Under the pieces are notes generated by a model. The model worked only from the letters and a program-made list of their open reading frames with translations, was not told where the DNA came from and did not search any database. Below, piece after piece: positions 29,421 through 39,602 of a DNA stretch of 64,000 bases. The DNA is from Nocardioides okcheonensis (GTDB taxonomy: Bacteria; Actinomycetota; Actinomycetes; Propionibacteriales; Nocardioidaceae): assembly GCF_020991065.1 (NCBI RefSeq), contig NZ_CP087710.1, positions 3,596,001 through 3,660,000 on the forward strand, given 5' to 3'. The translations under genes and the position numbers were made by a program. Positions within the stretch are counted from its first letter, which is position 1; each line of letters opens with the position of its first letter.

Positions 29421-30416
29421 GTGGTCGACATCGAGCAGCTCAACCCGCGCAACGAGGCGGCGCTCCGCGCGTGGTGGGAGGTCGGGCGGGCGGCCGCCGC
29501 CGACCGGCCCGGGAACCCGTGGCCGGCCTGGGAGCAGAGCCGGGTCGCCCTGCCGGCGGACAACCCCGAGGGCGGCATCACCGTTCTCGCCGCGATCGAC
29601 GACCGCGAGATGGTCGGCGCCGGCCTGCTGGTCCGGCCGCTGCGGGACAACCTCCACACCGCGTCGGTCAGCGTGTACGTCCGGCCCGACCGCACCCGGG
29701 AGGGGACCGGGCGGCGGCTGGCGCAGGAGATGGAGGTCGTCGCCGCGGGGGACGGCCGCACGACGCTCCACGCCGAGGTGTTCGTCGCACCCGGGACCTC
29801 CGGCACCCCGCCCGAGGCGTTCGCGGCCGCCCTGGGCTACGAGGTGGCGAGCCGCGAGGCGTTCCGCGAGCTCGAGATGGCCGGCTACGTCGCCCGCCGC
29901 GACCGGCTCCGCGCGCAGGCGGCCGACGCCGCGGCCTACCGGGTCGTCACCTTCGACACGGTCTGCCCCGACGAGCACGTCGTGTCGTTCGGCCGGTTGC
30001 TGGGCATGCTGCTCGACGAGATCCCGCTCGGCGAGCTCGACCTCAGCGCGTCCGAGTGGACCCCCGAACGGATCCGGGCCGCCGAGCAGCGCCAGGTCGG
30101 CATCGGCCGCCACGTCCTGACCGCGCTGGCGATCGCCCCGGACGGCTCCGTCGCGGGCTCGTCGGACGTACGGGTCAACGACACCGACACCACGCACGGG
30201 CAGGTCGGGATCACGCTGGTCGACCCGACCCACCGCGGCCACCGGCTCGGCCTGGCGCTCAAGCTGGCCACGCACGACCTCGCGCTGGCGACGTACCCCG
30301 GACTGCGCGCGGTCGACACCTCCAACGCCGAGGTCAACACGCACATGCAGGCCGTCAACGACGCGCTGGGCTACCGCACCATCGAGACGCTGCTGGAGCT
30401 GCAGAAGCGGCTGTGA
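29421..30416 (+). CDS. tandem-GNAT acetyltransferase, paralogue of 5390-6442
   Basis: The 331-residue protein has two GNAT folds. The first shows VSVYVRPDRTREGTGRRLA and the second shows GQVGITLVDPTHRGHRLGL. The C-terminal block N-A-E-V-N-T-H-M-Q-A-V-N-D-A-L-G matches the protein at 5390-6442. The start at GTG 29421 is chosen because TACGGT (29409-29414) precedes it by 6 nt and no Shine-Dalgarno is present. It converges tail-to-tail with the HxlR gene; the two stops form TGATCA with no gap. The acceptor substrate is unknown. Confidence 0.75.
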   Translation: MVDIEQLNPRNEAALRAWWEVGRAAAADRPGNPWPAWEQSRVALPADNPEGGITVLAAIDDREMVGAGLLVRPLRDNLHTASVSVYVRPDRTREGTGRRLAQEMEVVAAGDGRTTLHAEVFVAPGTSGTPPEAFAAALGYEVASREAFRELEMAGYVARRDRLRAQAADAAAYRVVTFDTVCPDEHVVSFGRLLGMLLDEIPLGELDLSASEWTPERIRAAEQRQVGIGRHVLTALAIAPDGSVAGSSDVRVNDTDTTHGQVGITLVDPTHRGHRLGLALKLATHDLALATYPGLRAVDTSNAEVNTHMQAVNDALGYRTIETLLELQKRL

Positions 30417-30785
30417 TCAGCGGGCGTCGGTGGCCGCGTCGTAGCTCTCGCGGGACCCGAGGATCTGCGTGAGGTGGGTCTCGGCCCAGTCGGTGAGGGT
30501 CGCGAGGGGCGCGGTGAGGGAGCGGCCGAGGTCGGTGAGCTCGTAGTCGACGCGCGGCGGGACCTGCGCGTGGACGGTGCGGGTCAGCAGGCCGTCACGC
30601 TCCATCGCGCGCAGCGTCTGGGTCAGCACCTTGGGCGCCACGCCGCCGATGCGCGCCCGGAGCCGGGTGAAGCGCAGCGGGCCGCCCTCGAGCGCGCCGA
30701 TGACCAGCACCGTCCACTTGTCGCCGATGCGGTCGAGCACGACCCGGGTCGGGCACTCGGGGTCGAAGGCGTCACCGCGGTCCAT
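30417..30785 (-). CDS. HxlR-family transcriptional regulator
   Basis: The 122-residue protein has the HxlR winged helix: CPTRVVLDRIGDKWTVLVIGAL, LRFTRLRARIGGVAPKVLTQTL, RDGLLTRTV and VDYELTDLGRSL. Cys11 in the N-terminal PEC motif is at the position of the redox-sensing Cys of QorR/HypR-like members, so a thiol- or electrophile-responsive repressor is possible. It is divergent from an NAD(P)-binding oxidoreductase, the usual target arrangement. ATG 30785 is preferred over GTG 30794. Repeats that could be its operators lie in the shared promoter. Confidence 0.88.
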   Translation of the reverse strand: MDRGDAFDPECPTRVVLDRIGDKWTVLVIGALEGGPLRFTRLRARIGGVAPKVLTQTLRAMERDGLLTRTVHAQVPPRVDYELTDLGRSLTAPLATLTDWAETHLTQILGSRESYDAATDAR

Positions 30786-30839
30786 GGTTACCACGAGGTA
30801 CTGATATCACGTTGAAGTGCTTGGTCACCAATGGTTACC
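30784..30839. promoter_or_regulatory. candidate HxlR operators in the divergent promoter
   Basis: ATGGTTACC occurs twice as a direct repeat (30784-30792 and 30831-30839), 47 bp apart. GGTCACC (30823-30829) sits next to the second copy, so GGTCACC-AAT-GGTTACC makes a paired half-site. A TGATATCA palindrome is at 30802-30809. This dense repeat set lies between the regulator and the gene at 30874. Confidence 0.5.
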
Positions 30840-30873
30840 GTCGGTGGTCCACCCACTCACGAAGGACACGCAC

Positions 30874-31458
30874 ATGAAGATCGCCCTGTTCGGCGCCACC
30901 GGCATGGTCGGCTCCCGCATCGCCTCCGAAGCCACCTCCCGCGGGCACGAGGTCACCTCGCTGAGCCGCTCGGGCGGTGCCGACATGGGGTCCGCCGACG
31001 CCGTGCGGGCGGCCGCGGCCGACCACGACGTCGTGGTCTCGGCGACCGGACCGAGCCGGACGGGGGAGTCGCACGAGCCGTGGCTCGCGTCGGTCTCCAC
31101 CCTCGTCGACCACGTCGGCGACACCCGCGTGCTCTTCGTGGGCGGTGCCGGGTCGCTGCTCACGCCCGACGGCACCCGCCTGCTCGACACCGACGGCTTC
31201 CCCGAGGAGTACAAGGCCGAGGCCACCTCCGGCGCCGCCGCCCTCGAGATCTTCCGCGCGGCACCGGAGTCGGTCGACTGGACCTTCCTGAGCCCCGCGC
31301 CGGTCATCGCGCCCGGCGAGCGCACCGGCTCGGTCGTCACCTCGCTCGACACCCCGGCCGGCGACTTCGTGAGCGCCGAGGACTACGCCGTCGCGCTCGT
31401 CGACGAGATCGAGCAGCCGCAGCACCGCCGCCAGCGGTTCACCGTCGCGTCCGCCTGA
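30874..31458 (+). CDS. NAD(P)-binding, NmrA/SDR-like oxidoreductase
   Basis: The 194-residue protein starts MKIALFGATGMVGSRIASEA. This gives an N-terminal Rossmann GxxGxxG, followed by DHDVVVSATGPS and VLFVGGAGSLLTPDG, characteristic of the short NAD(P)H-binding family (YwnB/NmrA type). It is likely a quinone or stress-related oxidoreductase under HxlR control; that role is inferred from context. GAAGGA is found 7 nt before ATG 30874. The upstream DNA carries the shared regulatory region. Confidence 0.8.
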   Translation: MKIALFGATGMVGSRIASEATSRGHEVTSLSRSGGADMGSADAVRAAAADHDVVVSATGPSRTGESHEPWLASVSTLVDHVGDTRVLFVGGAGSLLTPDGTRLLDTDGFPEEYKAEATSGAAALEIFRAAPESVDWTFLSPAPVIAPGERTGSVVTSLDTPAGDFVSAEDYAVALVDEIEQPQHRRQRFTVASA

Positions 31459-31477
31459 GGGCTGCGGGCGCCCTGCG

Positions 31478-31594
31478 CGGACGTCATGGCGGGTGGTTGT
31501 CGGGGCGACCGCCGGCCCTGACGTCGTACGCGGGTGCCTACGGACGTCATGGGCGGTGGTTGTCGGGGCGACCGCCGGCCCTGACGTCGTACGC
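31478..31594. repeat. 54-bp direct repeat, two copies
   Basis: A 54-bp unit beginning CGGACGTCATGG and ending TGACGTCGTACGC occurs at 31478-31531 and 31541-31594. The only difference seen is an order change in the GCGGGT/GGCGGT stretch. Both copies hold GACGTC palindromes. A degenerate inverted piece (GACGTCAGGGC...) occurs again at about 32675-32697, on the other side of the DUF559-type gene. The 265-bp gap 31459-31723 otherwise shows no gene. Confidence 0.75.
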
Positions 31595-31723
31595 CGGAGG
31601 CGCGCCGGACGCCTCGCGGCGCCGGACCTCCGGACGTCCACAGCCGGGTCTCGGCGGCCGTCATCCACAGGGCTGCGTCCGGGGCGGCGGGGGTCGTCGT
31701 AGGTGTCGCGGAGCCTCGTGGAC

Positions 31724-32674
31724 ATGGACGAACGACGCAGGCACAGCAGGGACGACCGCGACCGCATCCTGGGGCGGATCGCCGCCACCGCCGCGAGGCA
31801 GGGCGGGGTGGTGTCGCGGTCGCAGGCCTACGCCGCGGGCCTGACCAGGGGGGAGGTCCGGGCCCAGCTGCGGGCCCGGCGGTGGCAGCGGGTGTGGTCG
31901 AGGTCCCTGTGCCTGCCCACCGGGGCGGTCTCGGAGACGGGCCTGCAGTGGGCGGCGGTGTTCGAGGGCGGGGACCACGCGATGCTCGACGGCGAGTCGT
32001 CGCTGGTCGCGTCCGGCCTTACCGGCTACGAGACCAGCGTGCACCGCGTCTCCGTGCCGCGGGGGGTAACGCCGCTGCGCGGCGCCGGGCTGGACGTCAG
32101 ACGCACCCGGCGGTGGTCGGCTGACGACCGCACGACGTCCGGTGTCCCTCGCACCCGCGTCCCGGTCGCCGCGGTGCGCGCGGCGATGTGGGCGCGGACC
32201 GACAAGCAGGCCGCGCTGCTCCTGACGATGCCCGTCCAGCAGGGCCTGACGACGGCCGAGTACCTGGGGCGCGCGCTCTTGGCGGTGAGACGCGACCGGC
32301 GCCGCGAGCTGATGCACGCGGTCGTCAACGACCTGCTCGGCGGGGTCCGGTCACTCGGCGAGCTCGACGTCGCCCGCGAGTGTCGTCGCCGCGGCCTGCC
32401 GGAGCCCGATCGGCAGGTCGTCCGGCGCGGCCGGGACGGTCGCTACTACCTCGACGTGTGCTGGGACGCGTTCCACCTGGTGGTCGAGGTCGACGGCATC
32501 CACCACTCGTGGGCGACGTCGGTCGTCCCGGACGCGCTGCGCCAGAACGAGGTCGTGCTCGGGGGCTCGCGGGTGCTGCGCCTGCCGCTGCTGGGGCTGC
32601 GGGTCGCCGCCGACGACTTCTTCGACCAGGTCGGGCGTGGCCTGCGCTCGGGCGGATGGCAGGAGGCCGCCTGA
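31724..32674 (+). CDS. AbiEi-like N-terminal domain plus DUF559 endonuclease-like domain protein
   Basis: The 316-residue protein has an N-terminal winged-helix-like part (ILGRIAATAARQGGVVSRSQA; LRARRWQRVWSRSL) that resembles AbiEi antitoxin domains. Its C-terminus has DVCWDAFHLVVEVDGIHHSW, a Vsr/PD-(D/E)xK-like core (D ... E-x-D-G-x-x-H) typical of DUF559. Such single proteins are common in actinobacteria and have no proven function; no toxin gene adjoins it. Start choice is uncertain: ATG 31724 has GGAG 10 nt upstream, and GTG 31718 and GTG 31703 are alternatives. It is flanked by the 54-bp repeats. Confidence 0.65.
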   Translation: MDERRRHSRDDRDRILGRIAATAARQGGVVSRSQAYAAGLTRGEVRAQLRARRWQRVWSRSLCLPTGAVSETGLQWAAVFEGGDHAMLDGESSLVASGLTGYETSVHRVSVPRGVTPLRGAGLDVRRTRRWSADDRTTSGVPRTRVPVAAVRAAMWARTDKQAALLLTMPVQQGLTTAEYLGRALLAVRRDRRRELMHAVVNDLLGGVRSLGELDVARECRRRGLPEPDRQVVRRGRDGRYYLDVCWDAFHLVVEVDGIHHSWATSVVPDALRQNEVVLGGSRVLRLPLLGLRVAADDFFDQVGRGLRSGGWQEAA

Positions 32675-32681
32675 TGACGTC

Positions 32682-32698
32682 AGGGCGGCGGGCGCCCT
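32682..32698. terminator. short hairpin between convergent genes
   Basis: AGGGCG (32682-32687) pairs with CGCCCT (32693-32698) around GCGGG. It lies between the DUF559-type gene stop (32674) and the coaA stop (32698) and probably terminates one or both. Confidence 0.45.
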
Positions 32699-33678
32699 CA
32701 GAGCTTGCGCAGCCGCACGTAGCGCACGGAGTGGTCGGCGTCCTTGCGCAGCACGAGGTTCGCGCGCGAGCGGGTCGGCGCGACGTTCTGCACGAGGTTG
32801 GGCTCGTTGATCGAGTCCCAGATCCGGGTCGCCTGGTCGACGGCCTCGTCGTGGGAGAGCACGGCGTACTTGCGGAAGTACGACGCCGGGTCGCGGAAGG
32901 CGGTCTCGCGCAGGCGCAGGAACCGGTCGACGTACCACCGCTTGATGTCGGTGAGCGCGGCGTCGACGTAGACGGAGAAGTCGAAGAAGTCGCTCACCGC
33001 GAGCCCGGTGCGGCCGTCGTCGCGGACCCGCGCGGGCTGCAGGACGTTGAGGCCCTCGACGATGACGATGTCGGGGCGCTTGACCACGACCTTCTCGTCG
33101 GGCAGCACGTCGTAGACGAGGTGGGAGTAGATCGGCGCCTCGACCTCGTCCTTGCCGGACTTGATGTCGATGACGAACTTCAGCAGCGCCTTGCGGTCGT
33201 AGGACTCGGGGAAGCCCTTGCGGTGCAGGATCCCGCGCCGCTCGAGCTCGGCGTTGGGGAGCAGGAAGCCGTCGGTGGTGACCAGCGCGACGTTGGGGTG
33301 CTCGGGCCAGTGCGCCAGCATCTGCTGCAGCACGCGTGCGGTCGTCGACTTGCCGACCGCGACCGAGCCGGCGAGGCCGATGACGAACGGCGTGCGCGGG
33401 GGAGTGACGCGGTGCAGGAACTCCTCCTGCTCGAGGTGCAGCCGGGAGTTCGCGGCGACGTAGAGGCTCAGCAGCCGCGACAGCGGGAGGTAGACCTGCT
33501 CGATCTCGCGCAGGTCGAGCTGGTCCCCGAGGCCGCGCAGGCGCAGCACCTCGTCGGGTGTGAGGCTGGTCTCGGCGGTGCCGGCCAGCTCGGCCCAGGC
33601 GGCGCGCTCCAGCTCGACGTACGGCGAGGCCTCGCCCCCGTTGGAGGCGCCGTGGGGCGGCGCCGGGGCCTCGGACAT
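32698..33678 (-). CDS. coaA: type I pantothenate kinase
   Basis: The 326-residue protein phosphorylates pantothenate with ATP, the first step of coenzyme A synthesis. The P-loop [12 protein letters not shown] (101-112) uses Lys110. It is followed by [19 protein letters not shown] and [10 protein letters not shown], all diagnostic of bacterial CoaA. Its length is normal. The ATG is at 33678. The gene is divergent from glmS across a 75-bp gap, a neighbourhood common in actinobacteria. Confidence 0.96.
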   Translation of the reverse strand: MSEAPAPPHGASNGGEASPYVELERAAWAELAGTAETSLTPDEVLRLRGLGDQLDLREIEQVYLPLSRLLSLYVAANSRLHLEQEEFLHRVTPPRTPFVIGLAGSVAVGKSTTARVLQQMLAHWPEHPNVALVTTDGFLLPNAELERRGILHRKGFPESYDRKALLKFVIDIKSGKDEVEAPIYSHLVYDVLPDEKVVVKRPDIVIVEGLNVLQPARVRDDGRTGLAVSDFFDFSVYVDAALTDIKRWYVDRFLRLRETAFRDPASYFRKYAVLSHDEAVDQATRIWDSINEPNLVQNVAPTRSRANLVLRKDADHSVRYVRLRKL

Positions 33679-33753
33679 GGCCGCGATTCTTGCACCGCCG
33701 GGGCGCCCGGCGATGCAGCACCCTGCCGAGCGGCGCCGATAGACTGCGCCACC

Positions 33754-35598
<1,845 letters not shown>

Positions 35599-35609
35599 GG
35601 CGCGGCGCC

Positions 35610-35963
35610 GTGCCGGTCATCGGAGTCGGGATCGACGTGGTCGACATCGACCGCTTCGTGCAGTCCCTGGAGCGCACGCCCGCGCTGCGGGCGAGGCTGT
35701 TCACGCCGGACGAGGCCAGCCGTCCGCCGGCCTCGCTGGCGGCGCGCTTCGCGGCCAAGGAGGCGATGGCCAAGGCCCTCGGCGCCCCCGTCGGCATGGC
35801 GTGGCTCGACGCCGAGATCGTGTCGGAGGAGACCGGCCGGCCGCGCTTCGAGATCCGCGGGACCGTGGCGGCCCGGGCCGAGGAGCTCGGGGTGGCCAGC
35901 GTCCACGTCTCGCTCTCGCACGACGCCGGCATCGCGTCGGCGGTCGTGGTGCTGGAGGGCTGA
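35610..35963 (+). CDS. acpS: holo-[acyl-carrier-protein] synthase
   Basis: The 117-residue protein transfers phosphopantetheine from CoA to acyl carrier protein. The Mg-binding motifs are [12 protein letters not shown] at the N-terminus and [14 protein letters not shown] in the middle. The GTG start at 35610 lies 11 nt after the glmS stop. Three nucleotides separate its stop from the next gene. Confidence 0.93.
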   Translation: MPVIGVGIDVVDIDRFVQSLERTPALRARLFTPDEASRPPASLAARFAAKEAMAKALGAPVGMAWLDAEIVSEETGRPRFEIRGTVAARAEELGVASVHVSLSHDAGIASAVVVLEG

Positions 35964-35966
35964 GGC

Positions 35967-37357
35967 GTGCTGCGCGCCCACACCGTCGAGGACGTACGCC
36001 GCGCCGAGCGGGTCGCGATGGCCCGGCTGCCGGAGGGGGCGCTGATGCAGCGCGCCGCCGCCGGGCTGGCCGCGGCCGTCGTCGACCTCCTCGGCGGCGC
36101 CTACGGGCGCCGGGTGCTGCTGCTGGTCGGTCCGGGCGACAACGGGGGCGACGCGCTGTTCGGCGGCGCCCGGCTGGCGCGCGCGGTGCGTCGGTCGACG
36201 CGCTGCTGCTGGCCGACCGCGCGCACGAGGCCGGCCTCGCCGCGCTGCGCCGGGCCGGCGGGCGTGCCGGCCGTGACCTCGACGACCTCCGCGCCGACCC
36301 CGACGTGGTCCTCGACGGGATCCTGGGCATCGGCGGCCGCCCCGGGCTGCGCGACGACGCCGCGCGGGTGCTCGAGCGCCTGGCCGGCGTCCCCGTCGTC
36401 GCGGTCGACGTGCCGTCGGGGCTCGACGTCGACACGGGGCGGGTCGAGGGTGCCCACGTCGAGGCCGACCTCACCGTCACCTTCGGCACCCACAAGGTCG
36501 CCCACCTCGTCGACCCGTCCGCCACTGCCTGCGGGGCGCTCCACCTCGTCGACCTCGGCCTCGACCTGGGGCCGGCCGCCGTCGAGGCGCTCCAGCCCGC
36601 CGACGTCCGCGACCTGCTGCCGCGTCCGGGCCCCGACGCCCACAAGTACTCCCGCGGCGTGGTCGGCGTCCGCGCCGGCTCCGCGACCTATCCCGGCGCC
36701 GCGCTCCTCGCCGTGGCGGGGGCCAACACCGGGCTCGTCGGGATGGTCCGCTACGTCGGTGCGTCCGCGGTGGCCGACCGGGTCCGCGCCACCCATCCCG
36801 AGGTCGTCGGCGACGGCCGCGTCCAGGCCTGGGTGGTCGGTCCGGGCGGCGGTGACGACGCCGAGGGCATGCTCTCCGAGGCGCTCGCCGACGACGTACC
36901 GGTCGTGGTCGACGCCGACGCGCTGCGCCACGTCGACGGCCGGCTGCCCGGGTGCGTGCTGACGCCCCACGCCGGTGAGCTGGCCGCGATGACCGGGGCC
37001 GACCGCGCAGACGTCGAGGACCGGCCGCTCGCCCACGCGCGGGAGGCGGCCGAGCGGTGGGGGTGCGTCGTGCTGCTCAAGGGCCACCACACGCTCGTGG
37101 CCGACCCCGACGGCCGGGTCCGGGCGACCACGACGGGCGTGCCGTGGCTCGCGACCGCGGGCGCCGGCGACGTCCTCGCGGGGCTCGTCGGCGCGCTGCT
37201 GGCCGCCGGGCTCGACCCGTACGACGCGGCGTCCGTGGGCTCGTGGCTGCATGGCGCCGCCGCGACCGAGGCAGCGGCAGGAGGCCCGCTCACCGCGAGC
37301 CGGGTCGCGGTCCAGATCCCGCAGGTCGTGCGCGCGACCCTGGCGGAACTGGGATGA
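35967..37357 (+). pseudogene. nnr: bifunctional NAD(P)H-hydrate epimerase / ADP-dependent hydratase, frameshifted
   Basis: The N-terminal epimerase part starts at GTG 35967 (LRAHTVEDVRRAERVAM; LLLVGPGDNGGDALFGG). At about 36180-36185 one base is missing in a GCGCGC stretch, and the sense continues in another frame as GASVDALLLADRAH. The C-terminal hydratase domain is intact, with HKYSRGVVGVRAG, VVDADALRHV, LTPHAGELAAMTG, LLKGHHTLV and the catalytic TAGAGDVLAGLVGALL. Together they repair hydrated NADH and NADPH. With the base restored the protein is about 463 residues, normal for the fused form. It lies in an unbroken operon and no other change is seen, so a sequencing error is plausible. Confidence 0.85.
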
Positions 37358-37365
37358 TCGGTGCC

Positions 37366-38541
37366 ATGACCGGTCCCGCGCATCGAGCCGAGATCGTGGT
37401 CGACGTGGCGGCGATCCGGCACAACGTGCGGGTCCTGAAGGACCTGGTCTCCGCCGACGGTCCGGTCGCGCTGATGGTGGTCGTCAAGGCCGACGGCTAC
37501 GGCCACGGCATGGTCGAGTCGGCCGCCGCCGCCCGGGAGGCCGGCGCCGACTGGCTCGGGGTCGCCACCCTCGAGGAGGCGCTCGCCCTGCGCGCCGCGG
37601 GCGACCACGGACCGCTGCTGTGCTGGCTGAGCGCACCCGGCGACGACTTCGCCGCCGCGGTCGCCGCGGGGGTCGAGGTCACGGCCTACACCGTCGCCGA
37701 GCTCGACGAGGTCGCCGCGGTCGGTGGCGCGCACGGCGAGGACGGCGCGCGGGTCCAGCTCAAGGTCGACACCGGCCTGTCCCGCGGCGGCTCCCCGCGC
37801 GCGCAGTGGCGCGACCTGTTCGCCGCGGCCGCCGCCCACGAGCGGGCCGGCCGGATCCGGGTCACCGGGGTCTGGTCCCACCTCGCGGCCAGCGACGAGC
37901 CCGCCCACCCGGCCAACGACGCGCAGGAGGCGGCCTTCCGCGAGGCCCTGGCGCTCGCCGCCGACGCCGGGCTCGACCCCGACGTCACCCACCTCGCCAA
38001 CTCCGCAGCCGCGCTGCTGCGCCCCTCGTCCCACTTCGACCTCGTCCGCTGCGGCATCGCGACCTACGGCCTCGACCCGGCTCCCGGCGTCAGCCCGCGC
38101 GTCGGCCTGCGACCGGCGATGACGGTGCGCGCCCGCCTGCTGATGAGCAAGCCGATCGCGGCCGGCGACGGCGTCTCCTACGGCCACACGTGGGTCGCCG
38201 ACCGCGACACCACGGTCGGCGTGGTGCCCGTCGGCTACGGCGAGGGCATCCCGCGCGCGGCGAGCAACAGCGCGTCGGTCTGGGTCGAGGACTCGCGGCG
38301 CCCCGTGCGCGGACGGGTCTGCATGGACCAGCTCGTCGTCGACCTGCACGGCGAGCTCCCACCGCCCGGCACCGAGGTGCTCGTCCTCGGCCCGGGCGAC
38401 CGGGGCGAGCCGACTGCTCAGGACTGGGCCGAGGCTGCCGACACGATCAGCTATGAGATCGTGACGCGGCTCGGCGGCCGCATGGTGCGCCGCCACGTCG
38501 ACTCCGACGCCGACCCGGACACGGAAGGGACCGCACCATGA
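37366..38541 (+). CDS. alr: alanine racemase
   Basis: The 391-residue protein interconverts L- and D-alanine for peptidoglycan. Lys41 in VVVKADGYGHG binds PLP, and Tyr272 in DGVSYGHTW is the opposite catalytic base. VRCGIATYGLDP and GRVCMDQLVVD are further family motifs. ATG 37366 is preferred; ATG 37354 overlaps the previous stop and would add MIGA. The next gene overlaps by ATGA. Confidence 0.95.
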   Translation: MTGPAHRAEIVVDVAAIRHNVRVLKDLVSADGPVALMVVVKADGYGHGMVESAAAAREAGADWLGVATLEEALALRAAGDHGPLLCWLSAPGDDFAAAVAAGVEVTAYTVAELDEVAAVGGAHGEDGARVQLKVDTGLSRGGSPRAQWRDLFAAAAAHERAGRIRVTGVWSHLAASDEPAHPANDAQEAAFREALALAADAGLDPDVTHLANSAAALLRPSSHFDLVRCGIATYGLDPAPGVSPRVGLRPAMTVRARLLMSKPIAAGDGVSYGHTWVADRDTTVGVVPVGYGEGIPRAASNSASVWVEDSRRPVRGRVCMDQLVVDLHGELPPPGTEVLVLGPGDRGEPTAQDWAEAADTISYEIVTRLGGRMVRRHVDSDADPDTEGTAP

Positions 38542-39602
38542 GCGTCAAGGGGCGCATCTTCGGGACCGTCGTCGGTGCGGCCGGTCTGGCCGCCGCCGCC
38601 GGGGCCGTCGGCATCGCCCGGCAGAGTCGGGTCATCGGCAACCGCCAGGCGGGCGACGAGGTCGCCCTCGGCGCGCTGCGCAGCGCGCCGCGCGTGGTGG
38701 TCACCGACGACGCGGTCGACCTGCACGTGGAGATCGACGAGCCGGCCGACTTCGGCGGGCCCGCCTCGACCGACGACGACCTCACCGTCGTCTTCGTGCA
38801 CGGCTACTCGCTCAACCTCGACAGCTGGCACTACCAGCGCGCCGCCTACCGCGGGCAGGTGCGCACGGTGTTCTACGACCAGCGCAGCCACGGCCGCTCC
38901 GCGCGCTCCCCGGAGGACCACTGCACCATCGAGCAGCTCGGCTCCGACCTGCGCCGGGTCATCGAGGACACCGTGCCGGGGCGCTGCGTCGTCGTCGGCC
39001 ACTCGATGGGCGGGATGACGGTGATCTCGCTCGCCGAGCAGTTCCCCGAGCTCTTCGGGGAGACCGTGATGGGCGCCGCGCTGGTCTCCACCACGGCCGG
39101 CGGGCTCGACCCGGGCCGGATCCTGTTCCCGATGCTGCCGCTCGGCCTCGGCGGGCGCTTCGTCGGCCGGGCCGTGCGCACCCTCGACCGCGGGCACAGG
39201 GTCGTCGACCTCGCCCGTACGTGGGGCCACGCCGTGGCCGACGTGTTCACCGACCGCTACGCCTTCGGCGACGACGTCCCGGCGACCCTCGTCGAGTTCG
39301 TCTACGGGATGCTCAACTCGACGCCGTTCGCCGTGGTGGCGGACTTCTACCCGGCCTTCGCCTCGCTCGACAAGTTCGACCACCTCGGGGCGCTCGGCAC
39401 GGTCCCGACCGCGATCATCTGCGGCACCGACGACAAGATCACCTCCGTCGGGCACAGCCGCAAGCTGCACAGCCGGATCCCGGGCTCGAGCCTGCTCGAG
39501 TGCGAGGGAGCGGGCCACATGGTGCTCCTCGAGCGGCACCGGGACGTGATCGCCGAGATCGACGACCTGATCGCGCTGGCCGAGAAGGAGGAGCCGCGAT
39601 GA
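38538..39602 (+). CDS. alpha/beta-fold hydrolase
   Basis: The 354-residue protein has the oxyanion/HG motif VVFVHGYSLNLDSWHYQ, then DQRSHGRSARSPED and the nucleophile elbow VVVGHSMGGMTVISL. A late catalytic Asp lies in ICGTDDKITS and the His in GAGHMVLLERH. An N-terminal hydrophobic stretch (AGLAAAAGAVGIA, ~13-25) suggests a membrane anchor or signal. This gene commonly sits between alr and tsaE in actinobacteria, but its substrate is unknown. It overlaps both neighbours by 4 nt. Confidence 0.85.
   Translation: MSVKGRIFGTVVGAAGLAAAAGAVGIARQSRVIGNRQAGDEVALGALRSAPRVVVTDDAVDLHVEIDEPADFGGPASTDDDLTVVFVHGYSLNLDSWHYQRAAYRGQVRTVFYDQRSHGRSARSPEDHCTIEQLGSDLRRVIEDTVPGRCVVVGHSMGGMTVISLAEQFPELFGETVMGAALVSTTAGGLDPGRILFPMLPLGLGGRFVGRAVRTLDRGHRVVDLARTWGHAVADVFTDRYAFGDDVPATLVEFVYGMLNSTPFAVVADFYPAFASLDKFDHLGALGTVPTAIICGTDDKITSVGHSRKLHSRIPGSSLLECEGAGHMVLLERHRDVIAEIDDLIALAEKEEPR

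Noticed and set aside
31459..31723. Small gene inside the 54-bp repeats
   Set aside because: Open frames there are short, Arg/Pro-rich and repeat-derived with no ribosome-binding site.
31724..32674. Complete type IV toxin-antitoxin system
   Set aside because: Only an AbiEi-like domain fused to a nuclease-like domain is seen; no AbiEii nucleotidyltransferase toxin gene lies next to it.
33679..33753. glmS ribozyme/riboswitch
   Set aside because: The gap to coaA is only 75 bp and the start appears leaderless; no ribozyme-like core is visible.
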